Source of the DNA: Yoonia ponticola
GTDB lineage: Bacteria; Pseudomonadota; Alphaproteobacteria; Rhodobacterales; Rhodobacteraceae
Direction: 5' to 3'
NCBI RefSeq assembly: GCF_014199395.1
Contig: NZ_JACIJM010000017.1
Span: 1 to 53,375 of the forward strand
Length of the DNA stretch: 53,375 bases
Below, piece by piece: positions 1 through 8,462 of the stretch. The notes beneath the pieces were generated by a model that was given only the letters and a program-made list of their open reading frames with translations, ran no database searches and was not told where the DNA came from. A program made the translations under genes and the position numbers. Numbering within the stretch: the stretch's first letter is position 1; every line of letters starts with the position of its first letter.

Positions 1-40
1 TGACGATCTTCTCGCCAGGGCTCGTCGTTGTTTGTCTCAT
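1..40 (-). CDS. IS3-family transposase OrfA, 5' end only
   Basis: An ATG at 40 on the minus strand, preceded by a strong GAGGAG Shine-Dalgarno about 7 bases upstream, opens a frame reading MRQTTTSPGEKIV before the window ends. From memory, this N-terminus is typical of OrfA of one group of IS3-family elements (continuing with a helix-turn-helix for terminal inverted repeat binding). Only 13 residues are visible, so the family call rests on this short match and on the position next to a gene end. The rest of the element lies left of the window. Confidence 0.65.
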   Translation of the reverse strand, partial: MRQTTTSPGEKIV

Positions 41-88
41 CTTCCACTCCTCAGTGGTGACGATGAGCCAGAAACACTCTCTTATCAA
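1..88 (-). mobile_element. Partial IS3-family element, orfA-side end
   Basis: The stretch between the OrfA start (40) and the map coding region looks like the leader and terminal repeat of an insertion sequence whose body lies outside the window. On the minus strand it reads TGATAAGAGAGTGTTTCTGG before the orfA ribosome binding site. IS3 elements usually begin with TG, so the boundary is somewhere near 78-88. It cannot be fixed without the other end. The map stop codon (85-87) falls inside this interval. Confidence 0.5.
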
Positions 89-966
89 ATAACGCCATTT
101 GGTCCCATAGGCGCTGACGTCAGACAGTGTTCAACTCCAGGCAGGTGAAGGCCGCTAGGCGATAATGTGAAAACCTCGAAACCATCCGAGGTCACACCTA
201 TCGAATGCTCGAATTGTGCCGAAAGGGACTTGTCGCGCGCCACGGCAGTCCAGCCGTCAGCAAGCATTTTCACCTCACCGCGCCCCAGATTGATCATCGG
301 TTCAACTGTGAAAATCATTCCCTCTCGTAGCTCTGGACCTTCACCGGCTTTGCCAAAGTTCAGGATATCAGGCGCGTCGTGAAAGACCTGACCAATGCCG
401 TGGCCGCAAAATTCGCGCACCACCGAACACCGTTCGGAATGTGCGTAACTCTGAATTGCGTGGCCGATATCACCCAGACGTGCACCCGGGCGCACCGCTT
501 TGATGCCCTGCATCATGGCTTCATGTGCGATCCGGATCAAGCGTTCGGCTGCCCGCTTTGGCTTGCCAACCACATACATCCGACTGGAATCGCCATACCA
601 TCCGTCATAGATCAACGTGACATCGACATTCACAATATCGCCGTCGCGCAGCTTCTTTTCGTTTGGAAAACCGTGGCAAACCACGTGATTAACTGAGGTG
701 CAGCAGGCGTATTGGTAGCCCTTGTAACCCAGCGTCGCTGGCTTTGCGTCATGGGTCGCCGCGAAGTCGAGGACGAAGGTATTGATCTGCGACAATGCGG
801 TGCCGCTTTGGATAAGGTCAAAAACCCCATCAAGGCATCTGGCGGTTAGAGCCCCCGCGCGGCGCATCCCCGCAAAGGCGTCCGGTCCATATAACTTTAT
901 GCTGTCGGTTCTCCGTGCGCCTTGCGTTTTTGATGCGTCAGGCACGTTGATATAGCCGTTCATCAT
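85..966 (-). CDS. map: Type I methionine aminopeptidase
   Basis: Removes the N-terminal methionine from nascent proteins in the cytosol. The protein is 293 aa, longer than the roughly 250-270 aa usual for type Ia enzymes. All five metal ligands are visible: D115 (NVDVT), D126 (YGDSS), H189 (CGHGIG), E222 (TVEPM) and E253 (QFEHS). The substrate-binding His (VCHGFP, H98) is also present. Two adjacent ATG codons (966, 963) could start it. The last 15-20 residues after the TLSPSGLH motif do not look like a conserved tail, and the stop codon lies where an IS3-type end seems to begin, so the natural C-terminus may have been replaced by read-in. The catalytic core is complete and the gene is probably functional. 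Confidence 0.95.
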   Translation of the reverse strand: MMNGYINVPDASKTQGARRTDSIKLYGPDAFAGMRRAGALTARCLDGVFDLIQSGTALSQINTFVLDFAATHDAKPATLGYKGYQYACCTSVNHVVCHGFPNEKKLRDGDIVNVDVTLIYDGWYGDSSRMYVVGKPKRAAERLIRIAHEAMMQGIKAVRPGARLGDIGHAIQSYAHSERCSVVREFCGHGIGQVFHDAPDILNFGKAGEGPELREGMIFTVEPMINLGRGEVKMLADGWTAVARDKSLSAQFEHSIGVTSDGFEVFTLSPSGLHLPGVEHCLTSAPMGPNGVI

Positions 967-1030
967 GCGGTCTCTTTCATGTTTCCGTGGTTGCAGTCGC
1001 GGTAAGATTGACCGCAGGCAGCCGCCGGCG

Positions 1031-1063
1031 TATACGAATCATATACACTTCACATACCAAGAA
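1031..1063 (+). promoter_or_regulatory. Three 11-bp phased YATAC direct repeats upstream of the ParD-like gene
   Basis: TATACGAATCA, TATACACTTCA and CATACCAAGAA follow each other exactly at 11-bp spacing (1031, 1042, 1053), so a (T/C)ATAC motif recurs once per helical turn just upstream of the ribosome binding site. Ribbon-helix-helix antitoxins often bind such tandem half-sites and repress their own gene. Whether this is an operator is inference. The array is short and its second half is less regular. Confidence 0.35.
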
Positions 1064-1077
1064 AAGGAGAGACGTCG

Positions 1078-1284
1078 ATGGGCATCGTTAAAATCGGAGA
1101 CACGCTGCACGAAGAGCTGCGCAAATCCAGTTCGGTCATGTGCCGTTCGATCAATGCGCAGGCAGAGTTTTGGATAAAGGTCGGCATGCTGGCCGAAGCG
1201 AACCCGTCTCTGCCCTTTACGGAAATCATGGCGCTGCAACTTAAGAACGCCGATGTTCAAACGCCAGAAATCGAAGCTGCTTGA
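1078..1284 (+). CDS. ParD-like antitoxin family protein, orphan
   Basis: A 68-aa protein resembling the ParD-like family (ribbon-helix-helix DNA-binding proteins related to type II antitoxins). It has an N-terminal beta strand (GIVKIGDTLHEEL) followed by two helices (SINAQAEFWIKVGMLAEANP). The start is well supported by AAGGAGAG ending 7 bases before the ATG. No toxin frame overlaps or follows: the next gene is a DUF1275 membrane protein 150 bp away. It is therefore either a solitary regulator or the remnant of a toxin-antitoxin pair. It sits divergent to map across about 110 bp that contain phased repeats. Confidence 0.75.
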   Translation: MGIVKIGDTLHEELRKSSSVMCRSINAQAEFWIKVGMLAEANPSLPFTEIMALQLKNADVQTPEIEAA

Positions 1285-1434
1285 TAGGAAGCGCCACTGA
1301 AGCTTTCGACTTTCTGATATTGAGGATACAGCACAGAGTATAACGTCAATCTAGGCTGAATGCGCCGCGTCTCAGTGACAGTTGCGCAAATCTGGGTGAA
1401 ATGCCACGACTTATAAAAATAACTATTGAGAATT

Positions 1435-2133
1435 ATGATGCTCATCAATGTTGGCGATGCCCGCACATCAAATATTGATCTGGTTCTGGCTGCTCTACTT
1501 TCGTCCATTGCAGGTGCGCTGAACGCCGTCGGGTTCCTTATTGCCGGTTCATTCACTGCAAACATGACAGGAAACATTGCGGCTTTTTCAGACCACTTGG
1601 CGAATGGCGCGGTCCCTATTGCGTTTTCTTTTCTGGGGCTTGTCGTCGCCTTCATCTGCGGCGCGAGTATGGCAGCACTTGCCATTCAAGCCGGTGAAAA
1701 AATGCGTATTCGCGCGATCTATGCTTTAGCAATTACCGCAGAGGCAATCATACTTCTGCTGGTAGGCGCCCTACTTGTCATGGCATCGCCCGCAGAACAC
1801 GAGATGTTTTTGGTCATCGCCCTCAGCTTTGTCATGGGACTTCAAAACGCTGTGACGACGATGATTTCGCGGGCGCGGGTCCGCACAACCCATGTGTCGG
1901 GAATGGCGACTGACATCGGGATAGAATTGGCGGCATTGGTCGGCAATGAAACGTCGCGGCGCGCGGCAGCGCCACAGCTCTGGCTGCACAGTTTGACCCT
2001 TGCCTGCTTTACCTTCGGTGGCTTTTGCGGTGCGCTGTTGTTTCAGATTGTCGGAAGCTGGCTTTTTATTTTAGCAGCAGCGCTCTTGCTGCTGATAGCT
2101 GTGCCGGAAGCCTTTCGAGCACACCGTTCTTGA
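1435..2133 (+). CDS. DUF1275 (YoaK-type) membrane protein
   Basis: About 232 aa, with six hydrophobic segments spread along the whole length. Early in the protein is a GALNAVGFL...FTANMTGN pattern, characteristic of DUF1275/YoaK proteins (conserved GxxDAxxFL and F.aNMTGN). Late in the protein is an [13 protein letters not shown] motif. The family is widespread, of unknown function, and located in the inner membrane. Two ATGs (1435, 1438) are possible. A TTG at 1426 would add three residues, but no start has a strong Shine-Dalgarno sequence. The gene stands alone, convergent with the zinc operon. Assignment to the family is firm but the function is unknown. Confidence 0.85.
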   Translation: MMLINVGDARTSNIDLVLAALLSSIAGALNAVGFLIAGSFTANMTGNIAAFSDHLANGAVPIAFSFLGLVVAFICGASMAALAIQAGEKMRIRAIYALAITAEAIILLLVGALLVMASPAEHEMFLVIALSFVMGLQNAVTTMISRARVRTTHVSGMATDIGIELAALVGNETSRRAAAPQLWLHSLTLACFTFGGFCGALLFQIVGSWLFILAAALLLLIAVPEAFRAHRS

Positions 2134-2179
2134 GCGCGTTTCAAAAACAATTTTGTTGGATTACTTCCAAAAGAGGTTG

Positions 2180-2485
2180 TTAGCGCGGTTCAACACCCCA
2201 AGTCTTTTTAAAGTCCTGTTTGAGCATTTTGCGTTCTAATTGACAAAGGTAAGCTTGGGCCGCGGTTCGGTCGTTTTCGTGGTTATTTAGGGCGGTCCTC
2301 CATACGCGAAGTGCGGAGCGGGGTGACCACGGAAGCGCGGCTTGCCTGAGCCATTCGCGCAAATCCGACGGCAATCTGTCATATGCTGCCATCGGATTTC
2401 CCCCGCGTTTCGAGCGCGGCAAACTTGTTCGCGCATTGCTTTTGCGGCGGTTCGAAACATCGTTTTGCATGATCAAATCGATCAC
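2180..2485 (-). CDS. DUF6525 family protein, last gene of the zinc operon
   Basis: A 101-aa basic protein with [16 protein letters not shown] then [19 protein letters not shown], a pattern I recognise from the short DUF6525 proteins of Rhodobacteraceae. It contains no cysteine motif and no transmembrane segment. It starts with GTG in a 4-bp GTGA overlap with the zigA stop, which argues for translational coupling to the metallochaperone. A second possible start is the internal Met of NPMAAYDRL, the most conserved point. Function is unknown. The coupling suggests a role under zinc limitation, but that is inference. Confidence 0.75.
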   Translation of the reverse strand: MIDLIMQNDVSNRRKSNARTSLPRSKRGGNPMAAYDRLPSDLREWLRQAALPWSPRSALRVWRTALNNHENDRTAAQAYLCQLERKMLKQDFKKTWGVEPR

Positions 2486-3714
2486 ACACCGTCAGGTGCG
2501 CGGCGCCACGTCTGAAACGGGTCTGGCAGGCTGGCCCAAGCGTCGGGTGTAAATGCCTGCGCATTCTCAACAAGGGTCGCATCCAGCGCGGCAGTGATGC
2601 CCGCCTTATCCAGCCCTGTGCCAATGAACACCAATTCTTGACGACGATCGCCGAAAGGCTCTTGCCAGTGATGCTTCAGATACTCGACTGCTTGCGGGGT
2701 CGTCGGGCGGCGATTTTCGGGAACAGTTGCCCACCAGATACCCATCGGTTTGATGCTGCTCAACGCACCAGCAAGCGAAAATTCCGCCAGCCAGTCGGGG
2801 CGCGTGGCGATCCAAAGGTGGCCCTTGGCACGAATGACGCCGGGCAGTGATCCCGTCAGAACCGCGTGTATCTTTTCTGGGACAAACGGGCGGCGCGCAC
2901 GATACACGAACGACGAAATCCCGAATTCCTCGGTTTCGGGAATGTGATCGGCAAACCCGTACAGCTCTTTCGCCCAAAGCGGGTTTTCATGCGCAGTGTC
3001 AAAGTCAAACAGGCCCGTATCGAAAATGCGGTCGTGGGGTACTTTGCCGTAATCCGCCTCAATAATCTGCGCATCCGGGTTCAGCGCTACAACGATCATA
3101 CGTGCCGCATCGACGCTTGCACGCCCTGCATCATTGGCTTTGTTCAGGATCACCACATCGGCGAACTCGATCTGTTCGACCAGCAGATCAACAAGCGTGC
3201 GATCATCCGCTTCGCCCATGACCTCTCCGCGATCACGCAGGAAATCGTGGCTGGCGTAGTCGTTCAACAGGTTGACCGTGTCGACAACGGTAACCATCGT
3301 GTCCAATCGCGCCACGTCAGACAGGCTCACCCCGTCTTCATCACGAAAATCAAATGTCGCGGCGACGGGCAGCGGTTCTGAAATACCCGTGGATTCAATG
3401 AGAAGGTAGTCAAAGCGCCCCTCTGCCGCGAGGCGGCTGACCTCTTGCAGCAGATCGTCGCGCAGGGTGCAACAAATACACCCGTTCGTCATTTCAACCA
3501 GAGTTTCTTCTGTGTGACTTAGGTTTGCGCCACCATCGCGAATGAGGTCGGCGTCGATGTTCACCTCAGACATATCATTTACAATCACGGCAACACGGCG
3601 TCCGTCACGGTTTTGCAGGACTTCATTGAGAAGCGTCGTTTTGCCAGCCCCTAAAAAGCCCGAGAGGACAGTAACAGGAAGGCGTGTATCTGTGGTCACC
3701 GATTGGATATTCAT
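2482..3714 (-). CDS. zigA: COG0523 GTPase, zinc metallochaperone ZigA type
   Basis: A 410-aa G3E-family GTPase thought to deliver zinc to client enzymes when zinc is scarce. Visible motifs are the Walker [12 protein letters not shown] (about residues 19-29), the metal-binding GCICCT (CxCC) near residue 79, the Walker B/switch [10 protein letters not shown], and the guanine-specificity NKAN motif. The C-terminal half is a CobW C-domain with [14 protein letters not shown] near the end. Length and the EVNIDADL / [17 protein letters not shown] segments match the ZigA subgroup rather than CobW. It lies 84 bp downstream of zinT on the same strand and overlaps the DUF6525 gene, so it is probably part of a Zur-controlled operon. 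Confidence 0.9.
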   Translation of the reverse strand: MNIQSVTTDTRLPVTVLSGFLGAGKTTLLNEVLQNRDGRRVAVIVNDMSEVNIDADLIRDGGANLSHTEETLVEMTNGCICCTLRDDLLQEVSRLAAEGRFDYLLIESTGISEPLPVAATFDFRDEDGVSLSDVARLDTMVTVVDTVNLLNDYASHDFLRDRGEVMGEADDRTLVDLLVEQIEFADVVILNKANDAGRASVDAARMIVVALNPDAQIIEADYGKVPHDRIFDTGLFDFDTAHENPLWAKELYGFADHIPETEEFGISSFVYRARRPFVPEKIHAVLTGSLPGVIRAKGHLWIATRPDWLAEFSLAGALSSIKPMGIWWATVPENRRPTTPQAVEYLKHHWQEPFGDRRQELVFIGTGLDKAGITAALDATLVENAQAFTPDAWASLPDPFQTWRRAPDGV

Positions 3715-3798
3715 TCTGCGTAGCCCTTGAGATGAGATGTTCAGCGGATGATTGGCACGCCAGCCTGATGTGACAAGCGTGCTGTGTTGATGTGCGGA

Positions 3799-4455
3799 TT
3801 AGTGCGCAATCATGCTTTCCGCGATTTCAGCACCGCTAAGATCGGCTGGAAAATATGTCGGCCAATTCGTGACTTCCGTCAGCAGTTCTGCACGGTCATC
3901 GCCCCAGTAAAGGTGGTAGTGGTCCGCCTTAGTCGGCACAGTTATGTGATCGCTGAACTGGATGAACTGCGGCGCGGCTTCGTCGCCACCGGACTTTTCA
4001 AAGATGTAACGCACGCCTTGGCTACCGGATTCGTAGGTTAGAATTTCATAGCCGTCGTTTTGGTATTGTCCCTGAACGGGCTGGCCATCCCGAAAGAACG
4101 TCACACTGGACCCGTCGATCAGAATGCGATCCACATCCGTGGCATAGCCCGTGGTGTAATACGCCCGGTATTCTTCGACGGTCTTGTCACCGTCTTCTGC
4201 CTTATGCGCCAGCACGGCGTCCAATGTGCCGTCTTGCAAAAAGGGGTAGATCGACTGCCAATCGTTTTCCCAATCTGACAGGCCGCGTGCCTGCACGTCT
4301 GCCTCATCTACCAGCGACGGTTCATGAGCCTGATGTGCGTGGCTTTGGCTGTCCGTTGTTGCGGAATTTGACGTTTGGGCGGGGGCCTGCGTTGCAAGTG
4401 TGACCAGCGCACCAATGGCGATGACGGCTGCGCGTTTGATGGTGAAGTGTAGCAA
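3799..4455 (-). CDS. zinT: ZinT periplasmic zinc-binding protein
   Basis: A 218-aa secreted protein of the ZinT/YodA family, which captures zinc in the periplasm and passes it to the ZnuA uptake system. Residues 1-27 form a signal peptide ending APAQ. A His-rich stretch SHAHQAHEP follows. The lipocalin-like domain carries the family signature DHITVPTKADHYHLYWGDD, containing the three metal-binding histidines. The first codon is TTG at 4455, supported by GGAG spaced 7 bases upstream. A start at a later ATG would remove the signal peptide. The 42-bp palindrome with a Zur core starts 16 bp upstream, so repression by Zn-Zur is very likely. No znuABC genes are in the window. Confidence 0.93.
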   Translation of the reverse strand: MLHFTIKRAAVIAIGALVTLATQAPAQTSNSATTDSQSHAHQAHEPSLVDEADVQARGLSDWENDWQSIYPFLQDGTLDAVLAHKAEDGDKTVEEYRAYYTTGYATDVDRILIDGSSVTFFRDGQPVQGQYQNDGYEILTYESGSQGVRYIFEKSGGDEAAPQFIQFSDHITVPTKADHYHLYWGDDRAELLTEVTNWPTYFPADLSGAEIAESMIAH

Positions 4456-4470
4456 AAGATTTCTCCGGTC

Positions 4471-4512
4471 AATCAGTGATTCGTTATGTTATAACATAAC
4501 GAATCACTGATT
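4471..4512. promoter_or_regulatory. Perfect 42-bp palindrome with Zur-box core
   Basis: Positions 4471-4512 read identically on both strands with no mismatch and no spacer; the axis lies between 4491 and 4492. The central 18 bp, GTTATGTTATAACATAAC, match the proteobacterial Zur operator style (GTTATnnnATAAC around a TA axis). The outer arms (AATCAGTGATTC and its complement) extend well beyond a normal operator. The palindrome lies 16-57 bp upstream of the zinT start, so Zur binding would block initiation. As RNA it would form a 21-bp stem with no proper loop, so cruciform or operator function is more likely than a terminator. Confidence 0.85.
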
Positions 4513-4701
4513 AGAGTCATCCGACACTTTTGGCAAGCACCTGTCCAACAGATCGAGCTAGGACAAGGGACACAACGGGAGGCAGCACTAGGGATTTGAG
4601 CAGTGAACCTAAACAAAGTTCGGCCCATCAGACATCACTGCATGGCGCAGAGATTGGCGACAAACCGATCACAGCACACACACAGAAGCAGCGCAAAAAA
4701 T

Positions 4702-5646
4702 TCAGTCATTTGCGTAGGGATCGTATGGCGGCAAAATGACGTTGGTTGTGGCGATACGCGCAAGTTCTGCATGGGTTTCACTTTGCTTGGCCGGACTATG
4801 GGGTGATCCACGCAAATAAACTGCCATAATCAATGGCTGGCGGCTGGGCGGATAGATGACGGCAACGGTTGATGTCTCGCCAGCGGGTCCGGTTCCCGTG
4901 CGGTCACCGACTCTCCAATCAGCGGGTGTGCCAGCGCGAATGCGGTCACCCCCTGTTGTGTTGCCCACCATCCACGACAAAAGCAAAGCCTTGTGCTGTG
5001 AGTTCAACAGACTGCCACGCAGAAACGCATTCAAGTTCCATACCATTTGATGTGGCGTTGTCGTGTCCAGCTCCACGCCGTCTGAGGCGTTGTTCAAGTC
5101 TGGCTCGTACCGATCAATGCGCGTCACCTCGTCGCCAATCTCGCGCAAGGCAGCCGTCAAACCCGCTGGACCGCCCATTGTGCGCAAGAGGATATTAGCG
5201 GCGGCGTTGTCACTAAGGGTCATGCAGGCATTGCACAGCTCGTCAATGGACATCGACTGACCGATGCGATGGTCTAGGACCGGTGCCCAAGCCACGATAT
5301 CCGAGGCTTGCACTGCCACTTTACGCTCTAAACTCTCGATACCCGCATCAATTCGCCGCAGCACAATCGCTGACAACAGCACTTTAAAAGTGCTGTTTAA
5401 GGGAACGCGAATATTCTCGCCCCAACCACTTGCCCGACCTGTCTCTGTGTCGAGCGCAAAGACACCGACCGCACCGCGCAACGAGAGTTCGATCACTTCA
5501 AACGAAAAGTTCGGGATCAAACCGTCGTCATAAGTCCGTGGCTGCCAATCACGCAATCCGTGACCACCCTCTTGCGCAAAAATGGGGCCAGCGACACAGG
5601 ACAGAAGCCCGCTTAACGTTTCTCGTCTGGAGATTTTATAAGACAT
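4702..5646 (-). CDS. bla: Class A beta-lactamase, Tat-type signal
   Basis: A serine beta-lactamase of about 314 aa. The Met at 5646 starts MSYKISRRETLSGLL, a twin-arginine signal, with GGCGGA just upstream; a longer frame starts at 5700 but would bury the signal. Catalytic motifs occur in order: STFK (Ser70-x-x-Lys73), LSDN (SDN loop), RYEPDLN (Glu166 in the omega loop) and VGDRTGTG in place of the usual KTG, so Arg replaces Lys234 as in carbenicillinase-type enzymes. The residue before the catalytic Ser is Asn rather than the common Cys. It is monocistronic and probably an intrinsic chromosomal gene. Substrate range cannot be read from the sequence. Confidence 0.9.
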   Translation of the reverse strand: MSYKISRRETLSGLLSCVAGPIFAQEGGHGLRDWQPRTYDDGLIPNFSFEVIELSLRGAVGVFALDTETGRASGWGENIRVPLNSTFKVLLSAIVLRRIDAGIESLERKVAVQASDIVAWAPVLDHRIGQSMSIDELCNACMTLSDNAAANILLRTMGGPAGLTAALREIGDEVTRIDRYEPDLNNASDGVELDTTTPHQMVWNLNAFLRGSLLNSQHKALLLSWMVGNTTGGDRIRAGTPADWRVGDRTGTGPAGETSTVAVIYPPSRQPLIMAVYLRGSPHSPAKQSETHAELARIATTNVILPPYDPYAND

Positions 5647-6064
5647 TCCGCCTGCCCGCTTTGACTGCTTCTCTGGACCTAGTTGTTGTAAGTTGTACAC
5701 GTCCGCAACGCAGTTATAGCTGATTTGACTGTTCCGGCGTGGGAAATAGAAAAACGCACGGTTTCTTCAATCTGTACGTCAAATAACTTTACATCAACTT
5801 TGGGCTAGTACCTTTACCATTGCAGCAGTTTACCATCCCAGCAAACAATTCCTCACACAACCAATGACGTCTTTAGAGGCACTTCATAGCGATCAGGTAG
5901 CGTGATGGCTGTCGTAACTGCACGCGTTACGCAGCAGGGTTTAGCGCGTTCCCCCCCACCGAAAATCCGCGTCGCCAGCCTCCACCTCATTGATCATCAG
6001 ACCGACGCCCATGGCCGTCAGCATTTTCGGCTGGTTTTGTCACTGAATTTGATCATAAGGAGCC
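5647..6064. other. Intergenic region between divergent bla and acyltransferase genes
   Basis: About 420 bp with no convincing gene. The short frames on both strands lack ribosome binding sites and recognisable motifs. It must hold both divergent promoters, but I cannot assign boxes. A C8 run lies near 5951-5958. A clear AAGGAG precedes the ATG at 6065 for the downstream gene. Confidence 0.4.
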
Positions 6065-6940
6065 ATGCTTTCTACATCGCTTAAATCACTTATACATCAC
6101 GTCAGATACTTGCCGCTTTGGTCGGCCCTCACGGCTGTTCGGTGGCGCACGTTTGACCTGCGGTCGCGTGGCCTTGGTACAACATTTGGGATCATCATGC
6201 GGTGGTTTCCACCTGCCAGAAATCGGTTTGACCGTGAAGTGCGCCGCGTGTTCCCCGAAATGAAGCGCCGTGATCGCGTGACGCTTGGCCAGAATATGGG
6301 CAAGCAGATGGGGCGGACGCTGTTCGAGATTTACCATGATGTCGAATTCCAGACGCAACACCATAAGTTTAACGCCTCGGGCCCCGGATTGGCTGCCCTG
6401 AAGGACGCGAGTGCTGCAGGTAAGGGCGCGATCATTGTGTCGGGCCATTTTGGTCAGTGGGAAGCCGTTCGTGCTGCCGTCAAAATGAACGGGCTTGAAA
6501 GCGGTGCTGTTTACCGTCCGAACAAAAACCCCCATTATGAGCGTCGTATTTTCGCGGGTATCGAGGCTGGCGGTAAACCGATCCTTGCGACAGGCAGCGT
6601 GGGCACGCGGGCGCTTGTGCGCCATCTGCGTGCTGGTGGCATCATTTCTATTTTGCTGGACGAGAAATACTCGGAAAGTGCGCACATTCCGTTTCTTGGC
6701 ATTGATGCGCTGACATCGCTTTCCGCAGCGCAACTTGCGTTGAAATACGATCTGCCGATGATCCCAGCTTACGGCATTCGGAATGAAGACGGGAATACCT
6801 TCGACGTGCAGTTTGAGGCGCCGATCCCGCACAGTGACAACATCACGATGACGCGTGCGTTTAATGACAGCCTATCGGCTCGCATTCGGACAAATCCGGA
6901 TCAATGGTACTGGATGCTAAGGCGTTGGGACCACATTTAA
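6065..6940 (+). CDS. LpxL/HtrB-family lipid acyltransferase
   Basis: A 291-aa member of the lysophospholipid/Kdo2-lipid A acyltransferase family, which transfers a fatty acyl chain to lipid A or a related lipid at the inner membrane. The catalytic HxxxxE motif is SGHFGQWE, followed by the substrate-site AVYRPNKNPHYE block. DEKYSESAHIPFLG and the C-terminal WYWMLRRW correspond to the conserved D.K....v.ffG and QW.w.HrRW signatures, with Tyr and Leu variants at the end. There is one hydrophobic N-terminal region. The start is fixed by AAGGAG 6 bp before the ATG. It is a single gene convergent with matB. Whether it acts on lipid A or on ornithine-type lipids cannot be told. Confidence 0.85.
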   Translation: MLSTSLKSLIHHVRYLPLWSALTAVRWRTFDLRSRGLGTTFGIIMRWFPPARNRFDREVRRVFPEMKRRDRVTLGQNMGKQMGRTLFEIYHDVEFQTQHHKFNASGPGLAALKDASAAGKGAIIVSGHFGQWEAVRAAVKMNGLESGAVYRPNKNPHYERRIFAGIEAGGKPILATGSVGTRALVRHLRAGGIISILLDEKYSESAHIPFLGIDALTSLSAAQLALKYDLPMIPAYGIRNEDGNTFDVQFEAPIPHSDNITMTRAFNDSLSARIRTNPDQWYWMLRRWDHI

Positions 6941-6971
6941 GTGTCCGTTTAGCGCCTCAACGCAGTCGCTA

Positions 6972-8462
6972 TTATGTGCTGTGCTCGGTGCGCAAAACGT
7001 TCTTTTGCACCTTGCCCATCGTGTTGCGAGGCAATTCATCCGTGATGATGTAGCGACGTGGATGTTTGAACCGCGCGAGGTGTGGTTCAACGCGTGCCGC
7101 GATGGCGTCGGCGGTCACGGTGGTATCTTCCAGGACAACCGCGGCCAACACGCTTTCCCCGAAATCAGGGTGTGGCACGCCGAAAACAGCGCTTTCCGAG
7201 ACACCGTCGATGTCGTTGATGACGTCTTCAATTTCCTTGGGGTAGATGTTGTAGCCGCCTGAAATGATGAGGTCTTTTTCACGGCCGACAATCGCGATAC
7301 GGCCGTCTTCGGTTTTCACGCCAAGATCACCCGTGATGAAAAATCCGGTATCACGTAGCTCTTCGGCAGTTTTTTCGGGCATGTTCCAGTAACCTTGAAA
7401 CACGTTGTCGCCGCGCACTTCGATCATGCCGATTTCGCCGGCAGCGACAGGTGCGCCGTTATCGGTGATTTCGACCTCGGTGCCGGGTAGCGGATAGCCT
7501 ACGGTGCCTGCCAGCCGTTCGCCGTCGAACGGGTTCGACGTGATCATGTTGGTTTCGGTCATGCCGTAGCGTTCAAGTATGCGGTGGCCCGTGCGGTCTT
7601 CGAATGCGGTGTGGGTTTCGGCGAGCAGCGGCGCGGAGCCGGATACGAACAACCGCATATTTGCGACCAGATCCTTTGTCAGGCGGGCGTCGCCCAGCAG
7701 CCGTGTGTAGAACGTCGGCACGCCCATCAGCATGGTGGAGGTCGGCATTTCGTCCACGATGGTATCGACATCAAAGGCGGCCATGAAGCGCAGTTGCGCG
7801 CCAGCCAAAAGTGAGGTGTTCATCGCCACGAACAGGCCGTGCGTGTGAAAGATCGGCAAGGCGTGGATCAAGCGGTCAGCGTCGGTGATTTGCCACAAGT
7901 CAGTTAATGCGCGTGCGTTGGAGAGCAGGTTTTTGTGGCTTAGCATCGCGCCTTTTGACCGACCGGTTGTCCCTGACGTGTAGAGCAACGCGGCCAGATC
8001 GTCCGGCCCGCGTGGCACGGTTTCAAATGTCGTGGGCTTGTCGTTGGCTTGTGTGGACAGCGACCCGCTGCCGTCTTTTGACAGTGTCAGGACGTTCGTG
8101 TCGTCGCTGCAAATCGCTGCAATTTCGTCGGCGTTGCTGGCATCACAGACCACCAATGCGGGGGCCGCGTCTTCGATGAAATAAGCGAGTTCAGTTTGCG
8201 TGTAAGCGGTGTTCAGCGGCAGGTAGACCGCCCCAGCCTGCACGGCGGCACCGTACAGCGCAATCGTATCCATGAGCTTTGGCGCTTGCACGACGACGCG
8301 GTCACCCGGTTTTACACCTGCGTCTTGTAGCACATGCGCAATGCGGGCGACGCGGGTGATAAAATCGACGTAGCTCAGTTGGGTTCCGTCATCCAGCGTC
8401 ATAAACACAGCCGCATTTTGGGCATGTTGCGCGAAAAGTGCATCGTAAAGAGTATTGGTCAC
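6972..8462 (-). CDS. matB: Malonyl-CoA synthetase, acyl-adenylate forming
   Basis: A 496-aa ANL-superfamily ligase that makes malonyl-CoA from malonate, CoA and ATP. The AMP-binding P-loop is LLYTSGTTGRSKGAMLSHKN, the A5 motif is ERYGMTETNM, the hinge motif is TGDLGVKTEDGRIAIVGREKD, and the catalytic lysine sits in PRNTMGKVQKN near the C-terminus. It overlaps the end of the malonyl-CoA decarboxylase gene by 4 bp (ATGA type), which makes the malonate assignment strong: together they convert malonate to acetyl-CoA. Alone it could be taken for a generic medium-chain ligase. Confidence 0.92.
   Translation of the reverse strand: MTNTLYDALFAQHAQNAAVFMTLDDGTQLSYVDFITRVARIAHVLQDAGVKPGDRVVVQAPKLMDTIALYGAAVQAGAVYLPLNTAYTQTELAYFIEDAAPALVVCDASNADEIAAICSDDTNVLTLSKDGSGSLSTQANDKPTTFETVPRGPDDLAALLYTSGTTGRSKGAMLSHKNLLSNARALTDLWQITDADRLIHALPIFHTHGLFVAMNTSLLAGAQLRFMAAFDVDTIVDEMPTSTMLMGVPTFYTRLLGDARLTKDLVANMRLFVSGSAPLLAETHTAFEDRTGHRILERYGMTETNMITSNPFDGERLAGTVGYPLPGTEVEITDNGAPVAAGEIGMIEVRGDNVFQGYWNMPEKTAEELRDTGFFITGDLGVKTEDGRIAIVGREKDLIISGGYNIYPKEIEDVINDIDGVSESAVFGVPHPDFGESVLAAVVLEDTTVTADAIAARVEPHLARFKHPRRYIITDELPRNTMGKVQKNVLRTEHST

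Noticed and set aside
167..833. Several plus- and minus-strand frames inside map
   Set aside because: They lie in other frames of a well-supported methionine aminopeptidase and have no own start signals.
5902..6084. 60-aa frame upstream of the acyltransferase
   Set aside because: No ribosome binding site or motif, and it overlaps the strong AAGGAG start of the real gene.
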